A stretch of 64,000 bases of DNA from Limosilactobacillus frumenti DSM 13145 (GTDB lineage Bacteria > Bacillota > Bacilli > Lactobacillales > Lactobacillaceae): the NCBI RefSeq assembly GCF_001436045.1, contig NZ_AZER01000016.1, positions 372,001-436,000 on the forward strand, given 5' to 3'. The position numbers and the translations under genes were made by a program. Of the stretch, positions 25,716-32,832 are shown piece by piece. Numbering within the stretch: the first letter of the stretch is position 1; each line of letters opens with the position of its first letter. A model generated the notes under the pieces. It did not search any database. It saw only the letters and a program-made list of their open reading frames with translations, and was not told the DNA's origin.

Positions 25716-25748
25716 GAAAAAAGGAACCGCTTGATACACAAGGGTTCC
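25716..25748 (-). terminator. Terminator or attenuator between minor capsid and scaffold genes
   Basis: Hairpin with arms GGAACC and GGTTCC plus CTTG/CAAG, followed by T7 on the minus strand, inside the 184-bp gap 25602..25785. The gap also holds a possible CGCC/GGCG stem near 25630..25660. Being inside the head operon, it would attenuate rather than end transcription, unless scaffold expression has its own promoter. Confidence 0.7.
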
Positions 25749-25785
25749 AGTAATTCTGTCTTTTTCTTAGAAAAGAAAAAGACAG

Positions 25786-26724
25786 CTAGTCGCTGTCTTC
25801 GTTAATTGGTAAATCAGCACCGTTTAAATAATCGTCAGTGGTATCTTGTACTTCTTCAATCCAACATTGACAATTTGGGTGCATGGGTGGCAAGTTCACG
25901 CCTTCTTGTGCGTCCTCAACGTTATAAACATTGCCATCAAGCTCAGTGCAATCTTGGCATGAGTTAATCGCTTCTAGTGATAAGAAGCGATATTGTTCAA
26001 CCCCACGAGCCGAGAAGTCAGCAATCGTAGAGTTGTTAAGCTCACGGCATGTTTGTGTTCGCATAATGGTTTCCGCTTGCGCTTCTGACCCACCAGAGCC
26101 GTTCTTGCCGTTGAGAATCCGATCAATTACTTTGGTGTAATTCTTCTTTGCATCAGTATCTTGTGATGCTTCTTGGCATACATTACAAATGCGGGTAACC
26201 GTTTGATGAATATGCTGATTAATTCTATCGTCTATACCCTCACGCTGTGTCACTGTATGTGATACCGATTTTTGAAGCATAACATCGTAGTTATATGGAA
26301 TGTGATGCAAGCTTGGCGTGGCTACTTGTTGAGCCTTACTAATCTTGCTGACATCCTTCGGTATCTTAGTACCATTCCGCTTCATCATTGTGTGAAGTGA
26401 TTGGCCTACTCGAATCATTGGCACCGCTACTCTAGCAGTAAGCACGTCAGACTGTTTTGGATGTCCTAGCACAAGGCTTGAAGCATAAAATGCTACCAGT
26501 GGTGCAACACTATCATCAAAGCCTCGTAATTCGTCCATAGCGTCCTGTATATCGTCTTTTTGCGCTGGTGCTGACCAATTGACCTCATCAGCTAAAAAGG
26601 CACTAATTTCGCCCTTAATTTGTCGATCAGCATTACGATACATTCGCTTAATGGATCTAATGAATTGAGCACTAGTTCCGTAGGTTGATCGAATCAAGCG
26701 GCGCTGTTGCTTTTTACTTAGCAT
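25786..26724 (-). CDS. Minor capsid / head morphogenesis protein (SPP1 gp7 type)
   Basis: A protein of about 312 residues, few copies per head. It carries the C-terminal Cys/His cluster typical of phage_mu_F domains: CQDCTELDGNVYNVEDAQEGVNLPPMHPNCQCWIEE. An internal CNVC motif is also present (TRICNVCQEAS). The ATG at 26724 overlaps the portal stop by 11 bases and gives MLSKKQQRRLIRSTYG; in-frame residues upstream lie inside the portal gene. Confidence 0.88.
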   Translation of the reverse strand: MLSKKQQRRLIRSTYGTSAQFIRSIKRMYRNADRQIKGEISAFLADEVNWSAPAQKDDIQDAMDELRGFDDSVAPLVAFYASSLVLGHPKQSDVLTARVAVPMIRVGQSLHTMMKRNGTKIPKDVSKISKAQQVATPSLHHIPYNYDVMLQKSVSHTVTQREGIDDRINQHIHQTVTRICNVCQEASQDTDAKKNYTKVIDRILNGKNGSGGSEAQAETIMRTQTCRELNNSTIADFSARGVEQYRFLSLEAINSCQDCTELDGNVYNVEDAQEGVNLPPMHPNCQCWIEEVQDTTDDYLNGADLPINEDSD

Positions 26725-28450
26725 CGTTACCACCACGCTGTTGTTGAAGCGATGATACAAAATCAACAGGGTTCATTGGCTTTTGCTGCCCTTGCTGTTG
26801 TGCTTGTTGCTTTGCTTCAGCTAAATCAGCAGGGTTAACCCCTTGTAGTGGCGCACCATCAAATGGTGTCGTGTTTTGGTCAGGGTCTTGTTCCTGTTCA
26901 TCTTGTAGGCGCTGCTCTTCAGCGTCAGCAGATACGCCAGTAACTGTAGCTAAGAATTCACGCAAAGTCTGATCAGATAACAGACCGGTATTGTTAAGCT
27001 GAACCGCAATATTAACAATGTCGCTGTTGTTCCGTGGCAAGTTAGGCGTGTAGTCAGGTTTGTAGTTGTTCATAACGTCTGCATCATTAATTTCTTGGTT
27101 ATGTTTCCAGAAGTTACCTAGCAACCGCAAACGTCGCATAATACCACGAGTGTACAAACTTTCTTGCATTGATCGCTCTTGATCCTCGCCGAACAGCTTG
27201 TACATTAGTGCAACACCAGATGATTGACCACTGAAGGCATCATCGGTTGTGTTGGGTGTGTTGGTGTCCTTATGAATATCGGTGATTAACTGGTTGATAT
27301 AAGTTTGCCAGCCTTGTTCGTTTAACTGTTTAGTAAGGTACTGTGCAGACGAAGGAACTACCGTTGTTCCGTTGGCGTTGTCATGGAACGATGGCTTTAA
27401 CCACAGGAACGGGTCTTTAGTACTAATCTTTGGCACTCTAACCGGATTGCCTTCGCTATCAAGCACTGGCGTACCATCAGCATTCTTGACTTCCACCATG
27501 TTGTTTGAGAAGTCAAAATCACCGTTAATCATCAGCTTGGCGTTAGCGAAATCCTCTTCGCTGTTTGCCATTTCTGACATCGCTAAATCATAGGCATCAA
27601 TTTCATCAAGCTTAGCTTCCCAATCGCCGGTCTTGTTTTCGTTGTTGATGAATTCAGTTAATGGAACAGCACCAAATGTAGTATTTTCTGAGCTTAGCAA
27701 AGTGTAATCTCCATTAGGTGCTTCACTAGTAGTTGATGATTTGAAATGATAGGTTGTGTCAGCGGTATAAACATCAATATAGTATTGCTCTTGGTTGTCG
27801 TAGTTAACGACGTAGTAACGCACACCAAATAGACTGTGTTGGTCAATTGACGTGTCATACACCACAAACGCAGTAGCAGGGTCAATCGCCCGCATCTTAA
27901 TGTCAGGCGTTGCCACATTGCCATTTTCATCTTCTTCGGCTTCACCAGAATAAAGCAACTCGTAAGCTCGTCCAGTAACAGAAAGATTAGTTTTCATAAC
28001 CTTTTCGTGATACTGCTCATCATTCTTGCGGTTAAACTCTTTCAGGTCATCATCAATGGTCTGGTCAATATCATCATTGGCATCATCGTTGTATTTAAAC
28101 TGAATAGGCTTGCCAAACATATAGCCGACACGCATGTTAGTAATGAACTTGGCAAAACCACTCGCAATGCGGTTATCAGCACGATTCATCATGCACTTGT
28201 TGTTTCGCCAATAATGAATATCGTTATCGCCTAAATAATAGCGTTGAAGTTTAGCAATGCGAGGCGCATCAATTGTTGAGTGACGTTCAACAAACTTTTG
28301 AACCACCTCAGCAATTGAGTTTGCATCCCCACCGTCAAATTCTTTATGGAATGTATCAGCAGGCATTACGTAAGTCTGATTAGCCTGTGGGTTCCATCGC
28401 TTACCGTTCAAAATTGAGCGGTTATATAAATCTGGGTTATCTTGTAGCAT
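26714..28450 (-). CDS. Portal protein (SPP1 gp6-like)
   Basis: A 578-residue portal forming the dodecameric DNA channel at the packaging vertex. Family stretches include ERHSTIDAPRIAKLQRYYLGDNDIHY, NRIASGFAKFITNMRVGYMFGKPIQF, TNLSVTGRAYELLYSG and DVMNNYKPDYTPNLPRNNSDIVN. The C-terminal 60 residues are rich in Gln and acidic residues. It lies between the terminase large subunit and the minor capsid gene, the standard order. Confidence 0.92.
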   Translation of the reverse strand: MLQDNPDLYNRSILNGKRWNPQANQTYVMPADTFHKEFDGGDANSIAEVVQKFVERHSTIDAPRIAKLQRYYLGDNDIHYWRNNKCMMNRADNRIASGFAKFITNMRVGYMFGKPIQFKYNDDANDDIDQTIDDDLKEFNRKNDEQYHEKVMKTNLSVTGRAYELLYSGEAEEDENGNVATPDIKMRAIDPATAFVVYDTSIDQHSLFGVRYYVVNYDNQEQYYIDVYTADTTYHFKSSTTSEAPNGDYTLLSSENTTFGAVPLTEFINNENKTGDWEAKLDEIDAYDLAMSEMANSEEDFANAKLMINGDFDFSNNMVEVKNADGTPVLDSEGNPVRVPKISTKDPFLWLKPSFHDNANGTTVVPSSAQYLTKQLNEQGWQTYINQLITDIHKDTNTPNTTDDAFSGQSSGVALMYKLFGEDQERSMQESLYTRGIMRRLRLLGNFWKHNQEINDADVMNNYKPDYTPNLPRNNSDIVNIAVQLNNTGLLSDQTLREFLATVTGVSADAEEQRLQDEQEQDPDQNTTPFDGAPLQGVNPADLAEAKQQAQQQGQQKPMNPVDFVSSLQQQRGGNDAK

Positions 28451-28678
28451 CTAATCACCTTGCTTTCGCACACTATATGTTCCATTCCCGTTGTTCAATA
28501 TAAAATCACCAGTAGTTGCAACCCTAATCTCTTTTCCGTCCCAAACATAGGCATAGAATTGGCTCATATTACTATCAAATGGACCGTTGTAATTCTTTTT
28601 GTCGGTAATTATTAGGCCTTTGCTCATTGCTTGCATAAACCAATCCGGCAATGGATCACCTAATTGCATCATTTCCAT
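28451..28678 (-). CDS. Hypothetical phage protein between terminase and portal, 75 aa
   Basis: A small protein, MQLGDPLPDWFMQAMSKGLIITDKKNYNGPFDSNMSQFYAYVWDGKEIRVATTGDFILNNGNGTYSVRKQGD. I do not recognise a family. The ATG at 28678 has AGAGGTG eight bases upstream and is preferred over the GTG at 28690. It fills the small gap between terL and portal, which in related phages often holds a short unknown gene. Confidence 0.6.
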   Translation of the reverse strand: MEMMQLGDPLPDWFMQAMSKGLIITDKKNYNGPFDSNMSQFYAYVWDGKEIRVATTGDFILNNGNGTYSVRKQGD

Positions 28679-28692
28679 TTGCACTTTCACCT

Positions 28693-29961
28693 CTACAATC
28701 CTAGTTCTCTCATACCACGCAGAATGCCTTCACGGTTGTTGCTATCAGGGTGGTAAGTCTTACGTTCCTTCAAGTGAATGTAACTTGCAATGGCATATCG
28801 ACAAGCGTCCATGCAGTCGTCATTCTTCTTGACTACCGCATCGCTTGCTTTGTCGTCCCAAACATAGTTGTAAATCTCTTTCAAGAAACGCTCTGTCTTA
28901 CCTTTTTCAATAAAAAATCGTCCCTGTTTCATCAGAGACGATACTATTTCGATTCCTGGTACAACTGACTTCCAGCCATACTTAACGTTAATTCCATGAT
29001 GCTTAAAATGGTCAATGTGTTCTGGGCGAGCAGTATCAGCAAAAAATGGCATATCTTTGCCGTACTTGCCTTGTAGTTGATGAGCAGTATTAGTCCAGTA
29101 TCTAATCTCTTTATACTGCTTAGTCCGTTCATCAACTAAATACCACTTACCATCATCAGTGACACCAAACACTACAATTGAGCCATAGTGTTGGTAACCC
29201 CAGTCAACCCCTGCCACATACCTAGTGAATCCTGGTGCTTTACTTGGTTCAATTTCCATTTTGCGCTTGTCAAAGTCTTTGTAGACAACGCCCTCACCGT
29301 TAACCCAAAGTCCTTTAATTCTCCTGTCGTAATACATACCACTAGGAGTAATTCGTTTCAGGTTCTTAACGTAATCCTTACTTAGTGTTGGATTGTCGTC
29401 AATTGTAAAATGAAAGGACTTAATTGACGGGTCTGGGTTATCAATGTAGTCAACTTTCAAGTAATGCTCTGGGTTGTCTGGGTTTGTGTCGCAAATAACC
29501 CGAGAACCAGGCACAGAGCAACGGTCAATGATTTCTTGAAATACATCGTGAGTAGCTAACGAGCATTCATTAATGTATGCGCCGTAAGAAGTCATACCAC
29601 GAATAGCATTCATACCACGAGCAGATCCGGTGTAAGCGGGCACGATGTCAACTCCAAACAAACTATAATGCCCGTGCCGGTCGACTGGTAAATCTATCCA
29701 AAACTGCGAAGCTAATGAGTTAATAACGTTTGTAAAAATAGTGTTGGATGAGTAACCAGCCAAAATGTATTGCGGGTGTGGGTCTTTCCGTTCTTTTGCT
29801 AGTTTTGCAATTCGCTTTAGCTCTAGTAAAAACAAATAGTTATCAATGTAAGTCTTCCCAGAACGAACAGCACCAGACAAGATAAGGTAAGTCCAATTAT
29901 CATTAACGTAACTTTTCAGGACCTGTTCCTGTTTCTCAGTTAGTAGATTCCTTAGCACCAT
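28693..29961 (-). CDS. Terminase large subunit (PBSX/terminase_6 type)
   Basis: ATPase-nuclease motor that packages DNA into proheads. The ATPase domain has a Walker A-like loop SGAVRSGKTY near residue 35, the acidic motif region GAYINECSLATHDVFQE, and the coupling-type segment CDTNPDNPEHY. The nuclease domain starts at VAGVDWGYQHYGSIVVFG, with a further acidic site FFADTARPEH and DDCMDACRYAI near the end. About 422 residues. The ATG at 29961 lies within the 3' end of terS. Confidence 0.93.
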   Translation of the reverse strand: MVLRNLLTEKQEQVLKSYVNDNWTYLILSGAVRSGKTYIDNYLFLLELKRIAKLAKERKDPHPQYILAGYSSNTIFTNVINSLASQFWIDLPVDRHGHYSLFGVDIVPAYTGSARGMNAIRGMTSYGAYINECSLATHDVFQEIIDRCSVPGSRVICDTNPDNPEHYLKVDYIDNPDPSIKSFHFTIDDNPTLSKDYVKNLKRITPSGMYYDRRIKGLWVNGEGVVYKDFDKRKMEIEPSKAPGFTRYVAGVDWGYQHYGSIVVFGVTDDGKWYLVDERTKQYKEIRYWTNTAHQLQGKYGKDMPFFADTARPEHIDHFKHHGINVKYGWKSVVPGIEIVSSLMKQGRFFIEKGKTERFLKEIYNYVWDDKASDAVVKKNDDCMDACRYAIASYIHLKERKTYHPDSNNREGILRGMRELGL

Positions 29962-30421
29962 CGTCTTGTGCCTCCTCAATCAGCTTATCCAAGATGGTAT
30001 CGAGTTTCTTATCACTTGCACTCGACAGCTTCTCAACGGCATTGGCTTTAGCTTCGCTAATACGAGTGTCTGCATCAAGCTTCCGCATCCGAGCAATAGC
30101 AAGCTTCCGCTCCTCTGGCGACAGCTCACTATCGTTGTACTTATCTCGCCAGTTGTTCTTTAGCCAAAATATCATGGCGGTGGTATTGCCCGACATGGCC
30201 TTCTTTAGGAGTTTGCTTTCAACTGCATAGTTAGCGGCTTCGTGTCCTACTTTTAAAGCGCGCCCTATGTGCCCGTATTTGACTTTCCACTTGTCAAGCG
30301 TGCGTCGGTTAATTCCAATGTTGTCAGCTATTTGTTGATCGGTTAGCCCGTTTCGTTTCCAGCCTTCAAGCAACACCAGGTTTTCAGGCTTTAACCACTT
30401 TTTGTATTGTCCCTTAGCCAT
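29936..30421 (-). CDS. Terminase small subunit
   Basis: DNA-recognition subunit of the packaging terminase, about 161 residues. The N-terminus has a phage-type helix-turn-helix (LLEGWKRNGLTDQQIADNIGINRRTLDKWKVKYGHIGRALK), then TAMIFWLKNNWRDKYND and a coiled-coil C-terminus. It overlaps terL by about 26 bases. The DNA it recognises is expected nearby; the phased repeats at 32782..32830 are one candidate. Confidence 0.88.
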   Translation of the reverse strand: MAKGQYKKWLKPENLVLLEGWKRNGLTDQQIADNIGINRRTLDKWKVKYGHIGRALKVGHEAANYAVESKLLKKAMSGNTTAMIFWLKNNWRDKYNDSELSPEERKLAIARMRKLDADTRISEAKANAVEKLSSASDKKLDTILDKLIEEAQDDGAKESTN

Positions 30422-30448
30422 TGCAAGCAATCCTCACCACCTTTCTAA

Positions 30449-30474
30449 CAAAAAAGACTAGTTGTTAACTAGTC
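30449..30474 (-). terminator. Terminator overlapping the end of the methyltransferase gene
   Basis: Perfect hairpin GACTAGTT/AACTAGTC with a 3-nt loop followed by T6 reading leftward. The methyltransferase stop codon lies within the stem. It would limit read-through into terS, so packaging genes may have a separate promoter or need antitermination (for example via ArpU). Confidence 0.78.
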
Positions 30475-31017
30475 CTCAATCAGTTTAGCTTTCTTACCAG
30501 TAAAGTCTTCCCAGCGCTTAATAATGACATCAACATATTTTGGATCGTATTCCATGACATAAGCGTTACGCCCGTCTTGCTCACAAGCCATGATAGTTGT
30601 CCCACTACCACCGAATAGATCTAACACCGTATCACCAGACTTGGTGCTGTTCTTAATCTGATAGTCAAACAAGGCAACTGGCTTCATAGTTGGATGGAGG
30701 TCAGAACGTTGTGGCTTGTCAAAATGCATGACGGTTGTCTGCTTTCGATCTGAGTACCATGAATGGCTGCCACCTTCAACCCAACCATAAAGGCAGGGCT
30801 CATGCTTGTGCTGATAATCTTGTCTACCTAGTACGATGTTATTCTTTTCCCAAATAAGGGTTTCCTTAACCAGCAACCCAGCTTTATTGGCAGCACTGTT
30901 AAACTCAACCGTAGCCAAATCAGAGAACCAAACATAAAACGATGCTCCAGATTTTAGGTTATTCTTAGCATTTTGAAATACCGACAATAAGAATTTGTAG
31001 AATTCATCCGGTGTCAT
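30469..31017 (-). pseudogene. DNA methyltransferase, C-terminal part, out of frame with its ParB-like N-terminus
   Basis: The C-terminal part of a DNA N4/N6-methyltransferase, with FYVWFSDLATVEF, SDLHPTMKPVALFDYQIKNSTKSGDTVLDLFGGSGTTIMACEQ (the SAM-binding FGGSGTT loop) and AYVMEYDPKYVDVII. The open frame continues upstream to about 31137 and encodes the catalytic TDPPY motif directly after the G7 tract where the N-terminal frame breaks. It is functional only if reading shifts by -1 or the tract changes length. It has no ribosome binding site of its own near 31017. Confidence 0.8.
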
Positions 31018-31112
31018 TTTATCATTGGCAATTTGATTATTCTTTCTAGTTTTAGAAGCCTTGTCCCTACCGTAATCTTTGGACGAATAATCTACGTTAT
31101 AGGGTGGATCCG

Positions 31113-31658
31113 TTAATAGCAGGTCGCATTGTACCCCCCCACTAGTTTTTTGACGTCTTCGGCTTTCGTACTATCACCGCACATTAACCGATGGCGCCCT
31201 AATTGAAAAACTTGGCCGAGTCTTGATTTTGGCTTCTCAGGTGGTTCTTCATCAAACTCGTCTTCTTGAGCTTGTTGATCTTCACCATCGTCTAAGCTCA
31301 AATCAAATCCAAAGTCGGACATATCAATGTTAAGAATGTCGTCAAGCTCATCATCAAGTAGATCATCGTTCCAGTCAGTTAATTCACCCGTTTTATTATC
31401 AGCCAATCGATAGGCTTTTACCTGTTCATCAGTTAGCTTATCAGCTACCACGACTGGTACCTGCTTCATGCCTAATTTCTTAGCGGCCTTGTACCGAGTA
31501 TGACCAACAATAATAACGTTATCCTTATCAACCACAATTGGTTGTTGCCACCCAAACTCTTTAATTGAGTTAGCTACCGCTTCAACACCACTATCGTTAT
31601 CACGTGGGTTATTCGGGTACGGTTTTATGTCGTTGATGCTGACGTTTTGTACTTTCAT
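31113..31658 (-). CDS. ParB-like nuclease domain, N-terminal part of a ParB/DNA methyltransferase
   Basis: Residues 1-95 are a ParB/sulfiredoxin-type domain (INDIKPYPNNPRDNDSGVEAVANSIKEFGWQQPIVVDKDNVIIVGHTRYKAAKKLG), followed by an acidic linker and the start of a methyltransferase domain (GQVFQLGRHRLMCGDSTKAEDVKKLVGG). The reading frame then ends after seven G residues with CY-stop. The rest of the enzyme continues in the -1 frame to 30469. Such phage fusions usually run about 400 residues and modify phage DNA against host restriction. The break is discussed in the findings. Confidence 0.85.
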   Translation of the reverse strand: MKVQNVSINDIKPYPNNPRDNDSGVEAVANSIKEFGWQQPIVVDKDNVIIVGHTRYKAAKKLGMKQVPVVVADKLTDEQVKAYRLADNKTGELTDWNDDLLDDELDDILNIDMSDFGFDLSLDDGEDQQAQEDEFDEEPPEKPKSRLGQVFQLGRHRLMCGDSTKAEDVKKLVGGYNATCY

Positions 31659-31752
31659 AATGCTTAATCGCCTTTCTATGTCTTTCAGCCCTGCATAGCA
31701 TTTGATACTCCTGCTTGCTGGCTACTAATCCGAATCTTTTAGTGTGAAACAT
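31609..31752 (-). CDS. Small basic protein overlapping the ParB start, 47 aa
   Basis: Short frame encoding MFHTKRFGLVASKQEYQMLCRAERHRKAIKHYESTKRQHQRHKTVPE, very basic. A GGAGAGA sequence lies about ten bases before the ATG at 31752, and its 3' end overlaps the ParB/methyltransferase start. Not recognised; could be a small DNA- or RNA-binding protein or a leader peptide for the following gene. Confidence 0.4.
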   Translation of the reverse strand: MFHTKRFGLVASKQEYQMLCRAERHRKAIKHYESTKRQHQRHKTVPE

Positions 31753-31769
31753 GTATGTATCTCTCCAAA

Positions 31770-31797
31770 CAAAAAAGCCCAGTCATTCGACCAGGCT
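31770..31797 (-). terminator. Terminator below the structured RNA array
   Basis: Hairpin AGCCTGGTC/GACTGGGCT (nine pairs, two G-T) with a 4-nt loop, then T6 reading leftward. It could form the 3' end of a transcript from the non-coding array at 31840..32357. Confidence 0.75.
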
Positions 31798-31976
31798 TAA
31801 AGAAAGTAGGTTCGTGCTCAGCTTTCCACACTGCGCACATGCTGTAACGTAAAGCAGGCAATTAACACCAACCAACAATTTCCTTTACGACAGTTACAGC
31901 ATTCGGGAAGCAAGTCATTATGGATATAGTATGGGAATCTCCTATAATCATAATTTTGTTGCCATACGCTTCCCAA

Positions 31977-32049
31977 TGTCGGTCGCTGGAATCGAACCAA
32001 CATCGTCTCTGGACCACTCAGAGACGCTCTGCCATTGAGCTATACCGAC
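31977..32049 (-). tRNA. tRNA-like gene with enlarged anticodon loop
   Basis: Cloverleaf by eye: acceptor GTCGGTA/GACCGAC (six pairs plus an A-G mismatch), D-stem GCTC/GAGC, T-arm GTTGG-TTCGATT-CCAGC directly before the acceptor strand, discriminator A; 73 nt. The anticodon arm TCTCT/AGAGA encloses nine bases (GAGTGGTCC) instead of seven, or six pairs with a loop lacking U33, so the anticodon cannot be named. It may be a degenerate phage tRNA or tRNA mimic. Confidence 0.6.
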
Positions 32050-32186
32050 GTATATGACTGCCAGGTGTGTTTAATGATTTGTAAGAAAGAAGGCCTGTTC
32101 ACCTCGTTTTCTTAAAATGTGCAGTCATACATGAGAGCTAGAGTTAATTGATTAAAAGCTTATAACGTATTTTTTGATGCTCTCAA

Positions 32187-32289
32187 TGCTGATAGGTGGC
32201 CTCGAACCACCCCGCCTAACTACCACAGCGTCCTGCAGTGTTGCGACAGCGTCCTTCTTACGAGTGCTAGCCCCCGATACCGTATCAGC
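32187..32289 (-). tRNA. tRNA-like sequence, 103 nt, anticodon unclear
   Basis: Acceptor GCTGATA/TATCAGC (seven perfect pairs, discriminator A) and a canonical T-arm GGTGG-TTCGAGG-CCACC directly beside it. The interior is too long and irregular: a possible CGC/GCG variable stem, no clean D or anticodon arm, and a direct repeat GGACGCTGT. Could be a long-variable-arm tRNA that has decayed, or a tRNA-like domain of the array. Confidence 0.42.
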
Positions 32290-32502
32290 GTAAAGCAACC
32301 GCTAAGCCGTTGAAGTTGGTTGCGTACTTCTTTCACTCTAGGGACGAGTGTGGTTGCCATAAGACTAGCAGAGATGGCTGTTTTTGACTGTAAATTAAAG
32401 GAATTTGCACTTACAAACTATAAGAACCACTGTATAAGCATAAGCCAAGACATTCATCCAATTAAGTACATTTATTCAGAAGGTGTATGTGCTAGTCTCT
32501 TT

Positions 32503-32554
32503 TTGGGCTGGGCTTTCAATTTGAAAAGGGTACACAAAGGATTCACCAGCCCAA
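32503..32554. repeat. Inverted repeat, 9 bp, 52-nt unit
   Basis: TTGGGCTGG and CCAGCCCAA are perfect complements; inside them CTTTCA/TGAAAAG forms a second stem. It lies in the same gene-free stretch (31800..32832) as the structured array. Confidence 0.6.
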
Positions 32555-32625
32555 TGTGGAATTATGGCCCCTGCCTCCATACGACGGCTACGGCTTAACT
32601 GAAGCACCGTTCCGCTTTCCACAAC

Positions 32626-32684
32626 GCTTAACAAAAAGAGATCCTGAGATGTGTGAGTATCGTACAGTCATCTTTTTGTTGAGC
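32626..32684. repeat. Inverted repeat, 14-bp stem with 31-nt loop
   Basis: GCTTAACAAAAAGA pairs with TCTTTTTGTTGAGC over 14 positions with one G-T. Part of the loop (CCTGAG) can also pair with ACTCAGG just outside (about 32697..32704), a possible pseudoknot. A smaller hairpin TCAATA/TATTGA follows at 32728..32746. Confidence 0.6.
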
Positions 32685-32781
32685 CTTTTAGCGACATACT
32701 CAGGTCGTGTATTCGGTAATTGCGCGCTCAATAGGTAAATTATTGAACGATACCATAATACGGCCGTAATCACGGTTAAAA

Positions 32782-32830
32782 CGGACATCAAGCGGACAAT
32801 TTCCGGACAAAAACCGGCAGAAACCGGACA
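32782..32830. repeat. CGGACA repeats spaced one helical turn apart
   Basis: CGGACA occurs at 32782, 32793, 32804 and 32825, with CGGCAG at 32815. Spacing is 11, 11, 11 and 10 bp. Another copy lies at 32849 inside the ArpU-like gene and TGGACA at 32863. Phased short repeats suggest a protein-binding array, for example a terminase or regulator site. Confidence 0.65.
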
Positions 32831-32832
32831 AC

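Larger units (their letters stand above)
31840..32357 (-). ncRNA. Tandem array of stem-closed structured units (candidate multidomain ncRNA)
   Basis: Seven consecutive units, each closed by 6-9 perfect base pairs, with linkers of only 2-5 nt. TGCTGTAAC/GTTACAGCA closes 31840-31901. GGGAAGC/GCTTCCC closes 31905-31974. The tRNA-like unit is 31977-32049. TATGACTGC/GCAGTCATA closes 32053-32129. TGAGAGC/GCTCTCA closes 32132-32185. GCTGATA/TATCAGC closes 32188-32289 and is tRNA-like. GCAACC/GGTTGC closes 32295-32357. No convincing protein frame covers the stretch. The strand is inferred from the two tRNA-like T-arms, which read leftward like the operon. Function unknown. Confidence 0.6.

Noticed and set aside
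32053-32129. Unit closed by TATGACTGC/GCAGTCATA as a third tRNA
   Set aside because: Length and stem fit, but no T-arm, D-arm or anticodon arm can be drawn, so it is listed only as part of the structured array.
32320-32791. Several open frames of 60-92 codons on both strands in the gene-free region
   Set aside because: No ribosome binding sites, no protein-like composition, and they cross strong inverted repeats; read as chance frames over structured DNA.
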